Below are positions 1-9,463 of a stretch of DNA of 64,000 nt, piece by piece. Source of the stretch: Rebecca billardiae RCC1528 (taxonomy: Eukaryota; Haptophyta); the NCBI GenBank assembly GCA_965240325.2, contig OZ251239.1, forward strand, positions 310,001 through 374,000, written 5' to 3'. A program made the position numbers and the translations under genes. The notes beneath the pieces were generated by a model, which was not told where the DNA came from, did no database searches, and saw nothing but the letters and a program-made list of their open reading frames with translations. Positions within the stretch are counted from its first letter, which is position 1. Each line of letters opens with the position of its first letter.

Positions 1-420
1 GCTTGCAGCCGGTGCCCATGTTAATGTACATACGTCCCGACGGTGCCCGGACTGGAGTCGAGACGGCGCATCGCAACTCGCCTCGCATGGGCCACGCGCG
101 CAGCCGGCGAGTGTGCGGGGCGAGAAGGGGCGGGGATGATCATCCGTGTCTCCCGGTGCCATCCGGCCGGCGCGCGCGGGCGTGCGCGCCGTGAGGGCCG
201 CGCATCGGCCTGCGCAGGGCGCGTGGTGCGTGTCAGATTGGTCGCCATCGCCCGATCCTGAGGGTTTGCTCCCGTCCTGGCCGTCCAAGCGGCCCGGCCC
301 GGACGGCGGGGCGGCGGACCCGGCGAGCACTCGAAGCGATTCCGCTGGCCGGCTGGGAATCACACACAGGTCGGTCTGTCGCCCCCCTGTTTCGGTCATT
401 GCGACCTCACCGCCGGCGCG

Positions 421-1275
421 ATGCTAGCAGACCTCGTCGTCGCTGGCTGTGGCATCGTGGGCATGGTCTGTTTTTGTCTTGTATTCGCCCCACAGGCATG
501 GCTGAACGAGAAGCGCAAGACAACCACCGGGCTTAGCATGGCGACCATGTTTGTGTGGCAGTCGGCGGGCATGACGTACGCGGCGTTCCTGCTGTATGAG
601 TCGGCATCAGCGTGGGTCGTGTTTTCGGTGGTGTCGTTCATGGGCGTGGCGGCGGTGATCGATGCCCAGATAGCCGTTTACACGAAAGGGTGGCGCGTGC
701 CAGTGGCCCTTCTCTCTGCGGCCATCATGGTGGCCACCGTGGCCGTGGTGGGCATCCTCTGGTTCGCATATGACTGGCTGCCTGATCCTGTCGCGGTGAC
801 ACTAGGTGACCTGTTGCCAGCGGCCTTGTTCACGGTGGGGTTCTTCCCACAGTTCCAAGTCTTTATTGAGACGTGGTCCGTGGAAGGCTACTCTTTTGGA
901 GTCACGGCGTTGGATCTAGTGGGCTCTGTCGCCAATGCGCTCGTGCTCTTCCTGACGCAGGGCTGGGGAGGCAGGGTATGGCTCTCTGCGCTGCCCTTTC
1001 TGGCCATCGCCGTGCTGCACGTTGTGCTCATCCTCCTCGCTCTCGTCATCATCGACCCGTGCGGAATGAGTCCTCGGCGTTACATCGGCTTCGACGACAA
1101 GGGGGTCGCTGTCGAATCAGGCTCTGCGGATGACTTGACCAAGCAGGTGACGCCTGAAGCCGAGGCTGGGGCTGCGAGTCCCAGCGCCGCAGGAGCAGCA
1201 GATGATGCCGCGGAGTCCCTGGCAGCAGAAGCCTCGGCGTCGTCTGCTACAGCCGCACCGGCAGTTGATGTCTAG
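421..1275 (+). CDS. PQ-loop repeat membrane protein
   Basis: An ATG-started ORF of 284 residues without visible introns. The first ~215 residues form about seven hydrophobic segments. Two copies of the diagnostic PQ motif are visible: Pro24-Gln25 in FAPQAW followed by a K-T-T-G-L-S stretch, and Pro143-Gln144 in GFFPQF followed by S-V-E-G-Y-S. This arrangement is that of the PQ-loop family (cystinosin, vacuolar/lysosomal cationic amino acid exporters, SWEET-related proteins), which move small solutes across organelle or plasma membranes. The C-terminal ~70 residues are an Ala/Ser/Glu-rich, probably cytosolic tail. The substrate cannot be read from sequence. A (GA)n/(CT)n microsatellite begins about 20 bp past the stop codon. 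Family assignment is confident; function inside the family is open. Confidence 0.85.
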   Translation: MLADLVVAGCGIVGMVCFCLVFAPQAWLNEKRKTTTGLSMATMFVWQSAGMTYAAFLLYESASAWVVFSVVSFMGVAAVIDAQIAVYTKGWRVPVALLSAAIMVATVAVVGILWFAYDWLPDPVAVTLGDLLPAALFTVGFFPQFQVFIETWSVEGYSFGVTALDLVGSVANALVLFLTQGWGGRVWLSALPFLAIAVLHVVLILLALVIIDPCGMSPRRYIGFDDKGVAVESGSADDLTKQVTPEAEAGAASPSAAGAADDAAESLAAEASASSATAAPAVDV

Positions 1276-1293
1276 TATAATCTGCCGACGCCT

Positions 1294-1345
1294 AGAGAGA
1301 GAGAGAGAGAGAGATCGAAGAGAGCCAGTCTCTCTCTCTCTCTCG
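1294..1345. repeat. (GA)n/(CT)n microsatellite
   Basis: A run of GA dinucleotides followed by a run of CT dinucleotides, so the tract can fold on itself. It lies just downstream of the PQ-loop gene and just outside the left end of the inverted-repeat element that follows. Confidence 0.85.
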
Positions 1346-2447
1346 GATATCCCACTGCTGTCCTGTGCCATAGGACTGGGTCCTATACTGCACAGGACAG
1401 CCACAGGGACGACTCAGTAGACGACATTTTCTCATATTGCCGAATGGTACGACTGCACCTAGGGGTCGGTAGCAGTGTCGCCACCATCCGCCAGAGCGAG
1501 CTTGTTGTGATTTTCGACCACCACCGCATGTTTTGGGCTCCACGGATGGAGCGCGTGAAGCCGTCGCGGTCGTTGCCGCCTTGCGACTCCACGGCGGCAA
1601 CGGCCGACCGCCATGTGGCACTTGTAGATGACACCCAGCTTGATGCTCACACATCGTGGTTCACTGTGTTCGACCGGAGCCGTATGAGGTTCATCCACAA
1701 TGCGTTTTGGTCCTCGCCAAGCATGGCATTGTACGTCACGCCGGGGCTGCGCGCGCAAGCTGCTGCGGGTCTCTCGCGTCGTCAGGTGGTTGCGATCGAG
1801 CATCGGCGCGCATGTAGAGCAAGCCTCGGAGGTAGCCGGAACATCTTGCCATGTCGCGTGCGTGGATGGTATCGCACCTGTAGACACGCCATGCGTGTGC
1901 CGCAGTCGATTGACGCGACGCTCGACCCGCACGCTATTGGATTCGTGGGCTCATCGTCCACAAGGACGGCTGCCACCATCGTGGGAGGTCCGTGGCCGCT
2001 CGCACAATGGCGGTTGCCCTCTCTTCGCCCCGCCCCAGAATCGGTGTGCTACGGGCAGCAACGCGCCTGGCGGCGTGGGCGGCGGTGCGGGCGGTGGCGC
2101 GGGCATCCGGCGCGAGCACTCGCCTGCGCTGTCCGTGCCCAGGGTCGCCGCTCGGCTGCCAGGGGCGAGCAACTGACGCTGTCATGTGCTGGTTGTGGGG
2201 CCGTCCCTGGACGCCGGTTGTCCCACAACCGAGCGCGCGCGCGCGCGCGTACGCGCGCGCGCGCCCGATCGCTGTAGCAGTGGCGGCAGGCGGAGACGGT
2301 GTGTGTCAATAGCCGGTTGAGTTGTGTGTACGATATAGCCACACCGATGATCGTACGCGCAGAACTGAGGCGCTGGCGCTCTGGTGATCTTGTCCTATGG
2401 CATAGGACTGAGTCCTATCTGTTGCAGGGGGATATCCGCTCTCTCTC
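1339..2447. mobile_element. Candidate TIR element, about 1.1 kb
   Basis: The left end (about 1339-1400) reads GGATATCCCACTGC and then contains CATAGGACTGGGTCCTAT. The right end (about 2390-2447), read on the minus strand, gives GGATATCCCCCTGC and then TAGGACTCAGTCCTATGCC. The ends are therefore inverted relative to each other, and each holds an internal palindrome around AGGACT/AGTCCT. Both ends are flanked outside by CT/GA microsatellites. The interior has long GC-rich ORFs but none looks like a known transposase, so a non-autonomous element is the simplest reading. No target-site duplication was identified, so the borders are approximate. Confidence 0.45.
2218..2270. repeat. Alternating CG tract
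   Basis: A run dominated by GCGCGC/CGCGCG repeats with a central TACG. Alternating purine-pyrimidine sequence of this kind is a classical Z-DNA former. It lies near the right end of the candidate TIR element. Confidence 0.7.
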
Positions 2448-2457
2448 TCTCTCTCTC

Positions 2458-2503
<46 letters not shown>

Positions 2504-2552
2504 GTCGATCTCTCTCTTTCTCTCTCTCGATCTCTCTCTCTCTCTCTCTATA
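2440..2552. repeat. (CT)n microsatellite block
   Basis: Interrupted CT dinucleotide repeats of over 100 bp, directly outside the right end of the inverted-repeat element. It mirrors the GA/CT tract outside the left end. Confidence 0.85.
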
Positions 2553-2599
2553 CGTATAGCTTGTACATCATCAGATGAATGAGTCATGCAAGACGCTGG

Positions 2600-4440
2600 C
2601 ACAGCCACAGCTAGTCAGAGAGCCACGCGCACAGGACTCCGAGGAGCCGCCATATCACTGCTTTAAAAGAGTAATTCAAGTATAATAATAAGACGAGCAC
2701 GGCGGCCAGTAGTAGTTTGAGAGATGATATTAGCAGACGAGGCTGAGTCTGAGAGTAATCAGACCGTCCGCGCCGGCGGCGCGCCCCGGGCGGCGGCGCG
2801 CCCGGCGGCCCGCGGTCCCGGCGCGGCCGCGGGCGGCCCGGGGCGGCCCCGGACTGTCCGTCGGCAGCCGCGCCGGACCGGCGCGGGCGCGGCGGCGTCC
2901 GTTGGGCGGCGGTCGGCGTTGCTAAATTGCCACTACTAGCGTGTGCTCATGTCAGGCTGCAGGAGCTGGCGCAACCGCGCGCGCAACGATGGCGGCCGCG
3001 GCGCGCTACCAGCGTGCCGCCTCCCGGCCCGGACTTGCGCGCACCGCCGGACTCGGTCCGGGGCGGCGGCCAGCTCGCGCCCGGTACTCCTGGCCCCCGG
3101 CGTTGCGTTGTTTGGGCTTGGCGCCCGGCTTTGTAGCAGCGAGCAGTTTGTTTATGTTTGGACGAATCGACGATGGAGTTTGGCCCGCTGCGCCTGCCCC
3201 TCCCTCCGCGCCGGCGGCGCGCCGCCGCGGCGACGGGGCCCCGCCAGAGTCCGGGCCAGACCGAGACTGTCCGTCCAGCGGCACGGCTAGACCGCGCGCC
3301 AGCCGCCACCGCGGTGATCGCGATTGGCCACTACCGCATGGTCACTCGTTACAGCCTGGCGTCCGGTCGATCTTCCATATATACATATACATATATATAC
3401 ATATAAATATATATATTATGGCCCGCGGTGAAGGGCGGAGCGCGTAGCGTGGAGCCCCGCCGGGGGCCCTCACTACGTTGTCAAAAAGATCTTTTGATCA
3501 AAGAAAAGGGGACGGGGGACGATTTTGAGGGCTGTTGGAGGGTGAGTTTTCGCTTTTTCGAGGGGTACGTTGGCCCTTTGCTCTCCATTAGCCTCAAGAT
3601 GCGATTGACGAAATAGCCGCGCCCGCTCCAATTCCTGTATCTACGGACGGACGTGAGCCTGTGGACGTGCACTTGTCAGTATATCTGGGTAGTAGTGAAC
3701 GAATATCTAGCTGCGATTTGTTGTAAATATTCATACGGAACAAAACTTGGTCGCCATCAGTCCGGGACCAACCGGACCCAGGGCCGGACGTGTTTTTTAA
3801 AAGTGCATGTGCACGGGGGTCCTACAGTAGCAGGGTATTCTACCAAGGGGGTTCGTCCCGTTCGTTCACGTTCAATCTTCTGCGACGATACGGTTGAACG
3901 TGCATGGTCGTAAATGGACATGGTTCCCGCGGAAGCTCTCCACTAGAGGGCGCACTGCAGGCCGAAAAGATGATCACTCCGTAGGCGGGTATTCGTGACG
4001 AATATACAGCAGACGAAATTGCACTATGGGGCAAGGCCTTGATTGACGACTCGCGGCGCCGGTATGCGCCGGCGCGAGCCGCGACGCGTGGAGCCCCGTT
4101 GACTCGGACCGGGAACTCCGTGCGTGCGCGTGCCGCCGCAGTACGCCGCGGTGCGCGAGGTGGTGGCGGGGGCCGGCCGGCGGCTGCCTCTCGCCCTCGC
4201 ACTCTGCTCTCCCCGAGCGCGCCTGTCGCCTCGCAGGCCCCGCGTCTACTCCGTCCGTCTCGCCCGGCCCTCGCGCTCCGCTCCGTCACCGAGCGCGCCC
4301 GCACCGGTCTGTCGGCGTCTTGCCGGGCCGCGTGGCCGAGTCACGCCGAGTCGGCGCGCGCCCAACAAGGTCCTGCCCGCGGGTGCGTTCGTCGCTCGAG
4401 GAGGAGCGCGCAAGGGCGAGCCGAGTCCGGAGCACTACGC
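2600..4440. other. Intergenic stretch with no supported gene
   Basis: GC-rich blocks alternate with AT-rich ones, including an ATATAC-type tract at about 3378-3418. Only short overlapping ORFs of skewed composition are present. No protein family, RNA gene or clear repeat was recognised. Confidence 0.5.
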
Positions 4441-4512
4441 GAGCTCGTCGCTTGATTGAGGAATGAGGACGGGAGCGCGCCGCGACGGCACGCAGCAGCG
4501 GAGATGAGCCAG

Positions 4513-5008
4513 GATGCGCCCGGAGCTAGCGCGGCTGAAGGGCGAGCTCGAGCTCGCGAGCTCGCTCCTCGACGCCGAGCGCGAGCTCCTCCTCAACTCG
4601 GTCGTCGACCGCGCCGGAGGTGCAGCAGCAGCAACTCGGTGAGCACGCACGGCCACGGGCTGCCGATTATTGTCAGCCTGCCGCGCTGGCTGGCCGCCGC
4701 CGTGGCTTATTCGAGGCCGACGCGGCGGACGAGGAGGCGGCGGGCGAGCACGGCGGCGCGGTGGAGCAGGCGCGCACGCGCGGCGGCAGGCGCGACGCGC
4801 CGCTCGCCTCGTTCCACTCCGAGCTCCTCTCGGTCTCGCCTCTGGCGATCGGTGCGCGGAACCCTGCGCAGCGCAGGCCGGGGCCAGCAATGCCCGCTGG
4901 TAGTTGGGCGCGCGCTCTCGCTCTGTGCCGGCACGAGGCGCGCCGGCTGAGCGACCAGCGGCCCGTCGTCGAGCGCATGGCGCAGCGCGAGCACCTCAAG
5001 CAGGTGCG
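4513..5008 (+). CDS. Possible spliced coiled-coil protein, fragments only
   Basis: From the ATG at about 4513 a short frame reads as a heptad-like, Leu/Glu-rich helix (PELARLKGELELASSLL and on), far more protein-like than the surrounding composition. It runs into a GTGAGC at about 4638 that could be a splice donor. A later frame ending in VERMAQREHLKQ stops at a CAG followed by GTGCGCCC at about 5004, which again resembles the donors seen in the confident genes here. No complete model could be built and no family was recognised. It may be a real gene with several short introns or a decayed one. Confidence 0.25.
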
Positions 5009-5254
5009 CCCGCACGCCGCCGCACGCGCCGCCCCGCGCCGCGCGGCGCCTCTCGCCCCGTGCGCGCGCGCGCCGCCCGCCGGCGGCCGCGCTTCCCGCC
5101 GCGCGGCACGCGGCGACAGTCCTCGGCCCGCCATATGTCAGTCAGACTGATATCGATGCCAGCAGCCGACGGAGGTTGCACCGCGGGCCCCTAACTACGT
5201 TGGTTCTACGGAAGGACCGCGGAACGCGGTCATATCAGGCCGGTCTCACTCTCA

Positions 5255-5460
5255 CGCGGGCTGAGTGCAGCAGACACATAGTTATAGTAGATATAGAACG
5301 TGCCCGTCATCAAGCCGCTTGGCCCGACCAGATCAGGAGCCCTCAACTAGTCAACTGACTGGTGCGCCACTCCGCGGCCTCGCTGCCCTGCCCCCCTACG
5401 GCTACGGCCGGCCGGTACCGCGTGTACGGGGCCGGGGCCGAGATCAGGAGCCGGCTGACC
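5255..5460 (+). repeat. Dispersed repeat, copy 1 (GTGCAGCAGACACATAG family)
   Basis: Starts with GCTGAGTGCAGCAGACACATAG, shared with copies at about 6058 and 9281, and later shares a CCCCCCTACGG segment and a CCGACCAG-TCA segment with the 6058 copy. This copy is the most divergent of the three. Confidence 0.55.
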
Positions 5461-5574
5461 GCCGCGGCGCGGACCTCCGGCCTCCGGGCCGCTGCGGGTG
5501 GGGCACGCCGGCGGCGACGGCAGAGGCCGCCGCCGCGGCCGAGCGCCTATTCCGGCTCGGCTAACCGACTACGC

Positions 5575-5728
5575 CGGTCTGTGGCCGAGTGGGAGTACTG
5601 GCGTGCTCTTGCGTCTGAGGTCATGGGTTCAAAACCAGTTTCCAGGTCTCTCTTCGGAGAGCGTGCGATGAAGGATGGCGCGGCAACCTGCCACCGTGAG
5701 CCTTACGCACGTTAAAACAAATAAACTG
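5575..5728 (+). repeat. tRNA-derived SINE or tRNA pseudogene candidate
   Basis: The segment holds a box A-like TGGCCGAGTGGG at 5583-5594 and a box B-like GGTTCAAAACC at 5626-5636, about 32 bp apart, as in a type I tRNA promoter. No convincing cloverleaf with paired acceptor arms was found, so a functional tRNA is unlikely. The sequence continues for about 90 bp to an A-rich end (TTAAAACAAATAAA), the layout of a tRNA-headed SINE. A second copy was not found in this window, which limits confidence. Confidence 0.35.
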
Positions 5729-5987
5729 TACTACGGTGGACGACGCCAAATAGTGCCCAATGCGCCTATATTATATTATTATTAAAATAATACTACGTAA
5801 GTAATCGATCGGATTCGGAGGTCGTCAAGCTGTGACAGTAGACGCAGTGATGTACAACACAGCCCATATCTGAATGAATGAAGTCATGTTATATTATTAG
5901 TATAGCTCACTGACCAGCTTAGGCACTAGCTAGTGGCCACTGCTGAAGTGAAAGTCACTGACTAGTTATATCCTCAGTAGATAGCTA

Positions 5988-6058
5988 CTTATAATTACTA
6001 TCCGGGCCAGACGATGACTCGGCCTGAGTCATCGTCTGGCCCGGATAGTAATTATAAG
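5988..6058. repeat. Perfect 33-bp inverted repeat (hairpin)
   Basis: Positions 5988-6020 are the exact reverse complement of 6026-6058, separated by five bases (GGCCT). The outer end is CTTATAATTACTA and the inner end GATGACTC. The right arm abuts the start of the second copy of the dispersed repeat. Confidence 0.95.
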
Positions 6059-6230
6059 GCTCAGAGTGCAGCAGACACATAGAATGCGTCCGCACCTTCC
6101 GACCAGGTCACAGGCAGTGCGCCACCCGCAGCCCTGCCCCCCTACGGGAGCGGGGCCGGGATGAAGCACCGGCCTCGGCCTGAGGCACGCGGCGGCGACG
6201 CGGCAGATGCCGCCGCGGCCGAGCGCCTTC
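6058..6230 (+). repeat. Dispersed repeat, copy 2
   Basis: Starts GCTCAGAGTGCAGCAGACAC and continues with ATGCGTCCGC and CTTCCGACCAGGTCA. The first ~55 bp match the copy at 9281 almost exactly, and the downstream GCCCTGCCCCCCTACGG region matches copy 1. Confidence 0.8.
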
Positions 6231-6749
6231 CGGAGGCACTTGGATGAGGGTGAGGTCGTATCGTCCGGTAGATTTGCATTTGGCACACCTGGCTCTCCCA
6301 GAGCACCTTCTTGGCCGCCGCCGCGACCGAGCTAAGTAGATACGGCGCTCAAACTTGTTCGTGCTTCTTCTACGCTCGCCTAGGAACGCGGCAAAACAAT
6401 CCCGAGCTTGCTACGGTCTGTGGACTGTGGTTCGTGAGATATGACCTCCGCCATTTTACAGTGAAACCACTGGGGAACAGGGCCCAAAAATGACAAGCGG
6501 CACCACGTTTTCGGCCATAACTACCGAACGGGAGCAGATGATATCGAGACGCGGCCTTTGTTTACCCGAGCTCTAAGCTCAGCTTAGGTCTCGCTCGACC
6601 ACCGCGAACCGCGTTGCCGAGGCTACATGGTCATGCCGACTCATGGGCAGCGGCAGCGCGGACAAAAAAGATGCCAAATGATTAAGCAAATGCAAATCCA
6701 TCGGACGCGATAGTCGATGTCGCCGCCCGCCGACCTAGCTAGAATTCGG

Positions 6750-6782
6750 ATCGTCGGGTTAATTATGAATTAACCCGACGAT
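6750..6782. repeat. 15-bp hairpin
   Basis: ATCGTCGGGTTAATT at 6750-6764 is the exact reverse complement of 6768-6782, with a three-base loop. It lies in AT-rich intergenic DNA. No downstream T-run or gene end ties it to termination. Confidence 0.9.
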
Positions 6783-7113
6783 ATACAATAATTATTAATT
6801 ATAGTACCTGTACTCCGACGTTTACACTACGCGATATATTTCACAGACCGTGGCATGCTGCCGGGGGGTCCATCAGATTAAATTGAGTTTTGATTTTCTT
6901 TTCTTTTCCATTCAGAACTTGTTCGGCGGGTTTTCGCGATCGGCAGATTCCAAATCCGCGCTCGGCTGGCCCCGGCGCGGGAGCGGAGCTCTGAACGGGG
7001 TCGGCAAGGCTGATGGCCCTCGTCGACGGCCGTCGCTCGCCATTGGGCGCACCCACCTCGGTGCAGGCGCCTCGTCAAGCGGCTGGGCGGCTGCGGACGG
7101 GTAGCCATGACTC

Positions 7114-8616
7114 GTGCGGACCGGGCTCTCGCTGGGAGTCGTGGTTCAACCGAAGCTCGTGCTTCATAATTTGCATCTGCGTGCTCAACGTGTGCTGCTC
7201 GCGACCAAGGAGCGAGTCCTAGCAGCACGTGCTGGCGACCTACGCGGAGACGAACATGACCTACGCGGTGGGGTGGACATCGACAACGACTCGACGCAGC
7301 CTTCTCGCTCACCCGACACCGCGCTCTCGTGCTCAGACTCTCCCCCGACGCCTCGGCCGCAAGGAGCGCTCGACGCCGACCAACTTGCGGGCCGCCGCGC
7401 CGGGCATGACGAGGTCCAGGGCGTGGCGGATGATGATGTGCGCGTGTCCATGGACATGTGCGACCCGCCCGAGGTCCCCGCCAGCACCGCAGAGGGGCTC
7501 ACCTCCTCCGCGGACGGCCACGATGGCGTGCAGCAGTCAAGGCTCGAGCTGCCGCCAGACATCAACGTCCGCGTGGAGCAGGTCGAGGAGACGGCGGCGG
7601 CGGCGCGCGCCATTCACGTGATGCACACTTTTGGCTGCCGCTTCGTGGCCGGCACGCACCCGCGGTACGCATCGGTGCTCAACTTCGTGCTCCTCGACCT
7701 CCTCCGCACGCTCGTGGACCTCATGCTCGAGAAGAACTTGAGGAAGCGCAAGCAGTTGGTCAGAGTGTTCACCGCGGCGTACGCCCAGACCGCGGGCGAC
7801 GGTGGGATGAGGAAGCCCAAGAAGGTCGCGCACGCCTGCGCGGACGTGCACGGCATCTCGGCGCGCCACGACTCGCCGCGGCTCGAGATGATCGGCAACT
7901 GGCTGATGACCGTGCACAGGTGGTCGAAGGGCAAGCGCCAGGACGTGGAGCGCATCCTGAGCCGGAAGCTGGGCGCGTCGGCGGCGGAGAGGTTGGCGGA
8001 GCTGGACACCGACGACCAGTTGCTGGGCGCCGCCCACGTCAGCTGCCCCTTCCGCGACCTCGACTCGCACCCCGACGCTGACGCGCCGCGCATTTCCGCA
8101 TCAGGCCGCGTGACGGTGCCGCTGCACGAGCAGCGCGTGACTCCTGCTGAGCACGCGATCATCTCGGAGCAGCAGGTGGAGCTGGACTCGTCGCGCAAGG
8201 CGACCGCGCGCGCCGTCGCCGACGCTGCGCGCGCCAGCTTGCGCGCCGACGAAGCCGAGCGCAGCGCGTGCTGTGGCACAGATCGCGCTGCGGCCGAGCG
8301 GGCGGCCATGGCTGCCGACGGCGCCGAGCTCAAGCGCGAGAGGAGAGCGGCGGAGCTTCGGGGCGAGCGCGTGGCGAAGCGCGCGCAGTCCGTCGCAGTA
8401 GTGGTGAACCGGTGGCAGCCTCGCGTGGGCCGGGGTACGACGAACGGCGACGATGCCGGTGACACAGAGTACGGGCTTGGAAGTCGCCGAACGGACCGCG
8501 GCAAGCTTGGCGGCGGCAATCGACTGCCAGTCTGCGCACGCAAGCCTCGACGGCGGAGCCGGAGGGCTCTCCTGCGAGTGTTGGGATGGTGGCATGCTCA
8601 GAGGTGGTCTTGCTAG
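7114..8616 (+). CDS. Hypothetical protein, helical C-terminal half
   Basis: An open frame of about 500 codons. Its first codon is GTG; the first in-frame ATG is near 7450, so either the real start is internal or an upstream exon exists. The middle (about 7614-7800) reads like a folded domain, with a hydrophobic stretch LNFVLLDLLRTLVDLMLEK. The part from about 8140 to 8400 is Ala/Glu/Arg-rich and predicted helical, probably coiled coil. The last ~70 codons are Arg-rich and may be read-through into an intron or spacer. I do not recognise a family. The length and the codon pattern favour a real gene, but composition alone could also keep this frame open. Confidence 0.4.
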   Translation: MRTGLSLGVVVQPKLVLHNLHLRAQRVLLATKERVLAARAGDLRGDEHDLRGGVDIDNDSTQPSRSPDTALSCSDSPPTPRPQGALDADQLAGRRAGHDEVQGVADDDVRVSMDMCDPPEVPASTAEGLTSSADGHDGVQQSRLELPPDINVRVEQVEETAAAARAIHVMHTFGCRFVAGTHPRYASVLNFVLLDLLRTLVDLMLEKNLRKRKQLVRVFTAAYAQTAGDGGMRKPKKVAHACADVHGISARHDSPRLEMIGNWLMTVHRWSKGKRQDVERILSRKLGASAAERLAELDTDDQLLGAAHVSCPFRDLDSHPDADAPRISASGRVTVPLHEQRVTPAEHAIISEQQVELDSSRKATARAVADAARASLRADEAERSACCGTDRAAAERAAMAADGAELKRERRAAELRGERVAKRAQSVAVVVNRWQPRVGRGTTNGDDAGDTEYGLGSRRTDRGKLGGGNRLPVCARKPRRRSRRALLRVLGWWHAQRWSC

Positions 8617-8619
8617 TGT

Positions 8620-9280
8620 GCCTTGGCACGCAGCCCGCCGCCCGCATCAGGCCCGTGCGGGCCTGCTGCGGCACTGTTCGAGTGGCATGAGCAGCCGCAG
8701 TGACTGCTCCGCGGCGGCGGCCGCCTATTCGGATGACCCAGTCTCAATATTGAACACGGTACCCACATATAGGCACCAATATGAATATATATAGGAGAGT
8801 GCACCCGTATTATATATAAACGGGTAAGTCTGTGCGTATGTGTGGGTAGGGGATCTCTAATTAAATGGGTAAAATGCTCGATCTTGGAGTAGTTTTTCAC
8901 CGACCGCTACGCGCACTCATCATGCCTACTAAAATTTAGCAATTCCACCTTAATTTTGTTGGGGCGGGTTGCAACGGTTATGAATAAGTAAGTCCGACGA
9001 CATACCGTCATTTAGCCGCCATAACAAGTCCTTGACGTTTGGCTGAATCTGTATGTGACACAGTGGCGCAGCTGGCGTGCGCGCACGACCGCGCGACGGC
9101 GCGCGGAGTCGGTTTTGAGTGCTTCCAACGGCTGGGCTGGGCTCTGGGACATATTTGTAAGTGCCTCCGCAAGCGCCACGCTCGTCAGACACCTAAATCG
9201 CATGGTTGAAGAAAATCACAAATCAATGGGCTGCTGTCATGGACCCCCTACTGATGCTGCATGCAACGGGCAAGCGTCAG
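8620..9280. other. Intergenic, no supported gene
   Basis: AT-richer DNA with short TATATA tracts around 8780-8820. Nothing coding or RNA-like was recognised before the third copy of the dispersed repeat. Confidence 0.5.
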
Positions 9281-9393
9281 GACTCAGAGTGCAGCAGACA
9301 CATAGAATGCGTCCGCGCCTTCCGACCAGGTCAGGCATAAATAAATAAATAAGTAAACAAACAAACAAATAAATAAATAAATATAAAACGTAC
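9281..9393 (+). repeat. Dispersed repeat, copy 3, with AAAT/AAAC tail
   Basis: About 55 bp nearly identical to the copy at 6058 (GCAGCAGACACATAGAATGC and CTTCCGACCAGGTCA) run directly into an interrupted (AAAT)n/(AAAC)n tract at about 9334-9383. A conserved head followed by a simple A-rich tail is typical of the 3' end of a non-LTR retroposon. Confidence 0.65.
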
Positions 9394-9463
9394 ATGTTCG
9401 TCATAATACGGCGCGGACGATGCCGGATGCGGATCATCGTCTCACCGCCGACGACGCCTATAC

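Noticed and set aside
755-1133. Short +strand ORF in another frame within the PQ-loop gene
   Set aside because: Shadow of the PQ-loop gene, with no protein-like content.
1444-2277. 277-codon ORF within the TIR element as a transposase
   Set aside because: No acidic catalytic triad, zinc finger or other transposase feature; overlapping ORFs on both strands indicate composition effects.
5575-5660. A functional tRNA-Ser or tRNA-Leu gene
   Set aside because: Box A- and B-like motifs are present but acceptor, anticodon and T stems do not pair convincingly.
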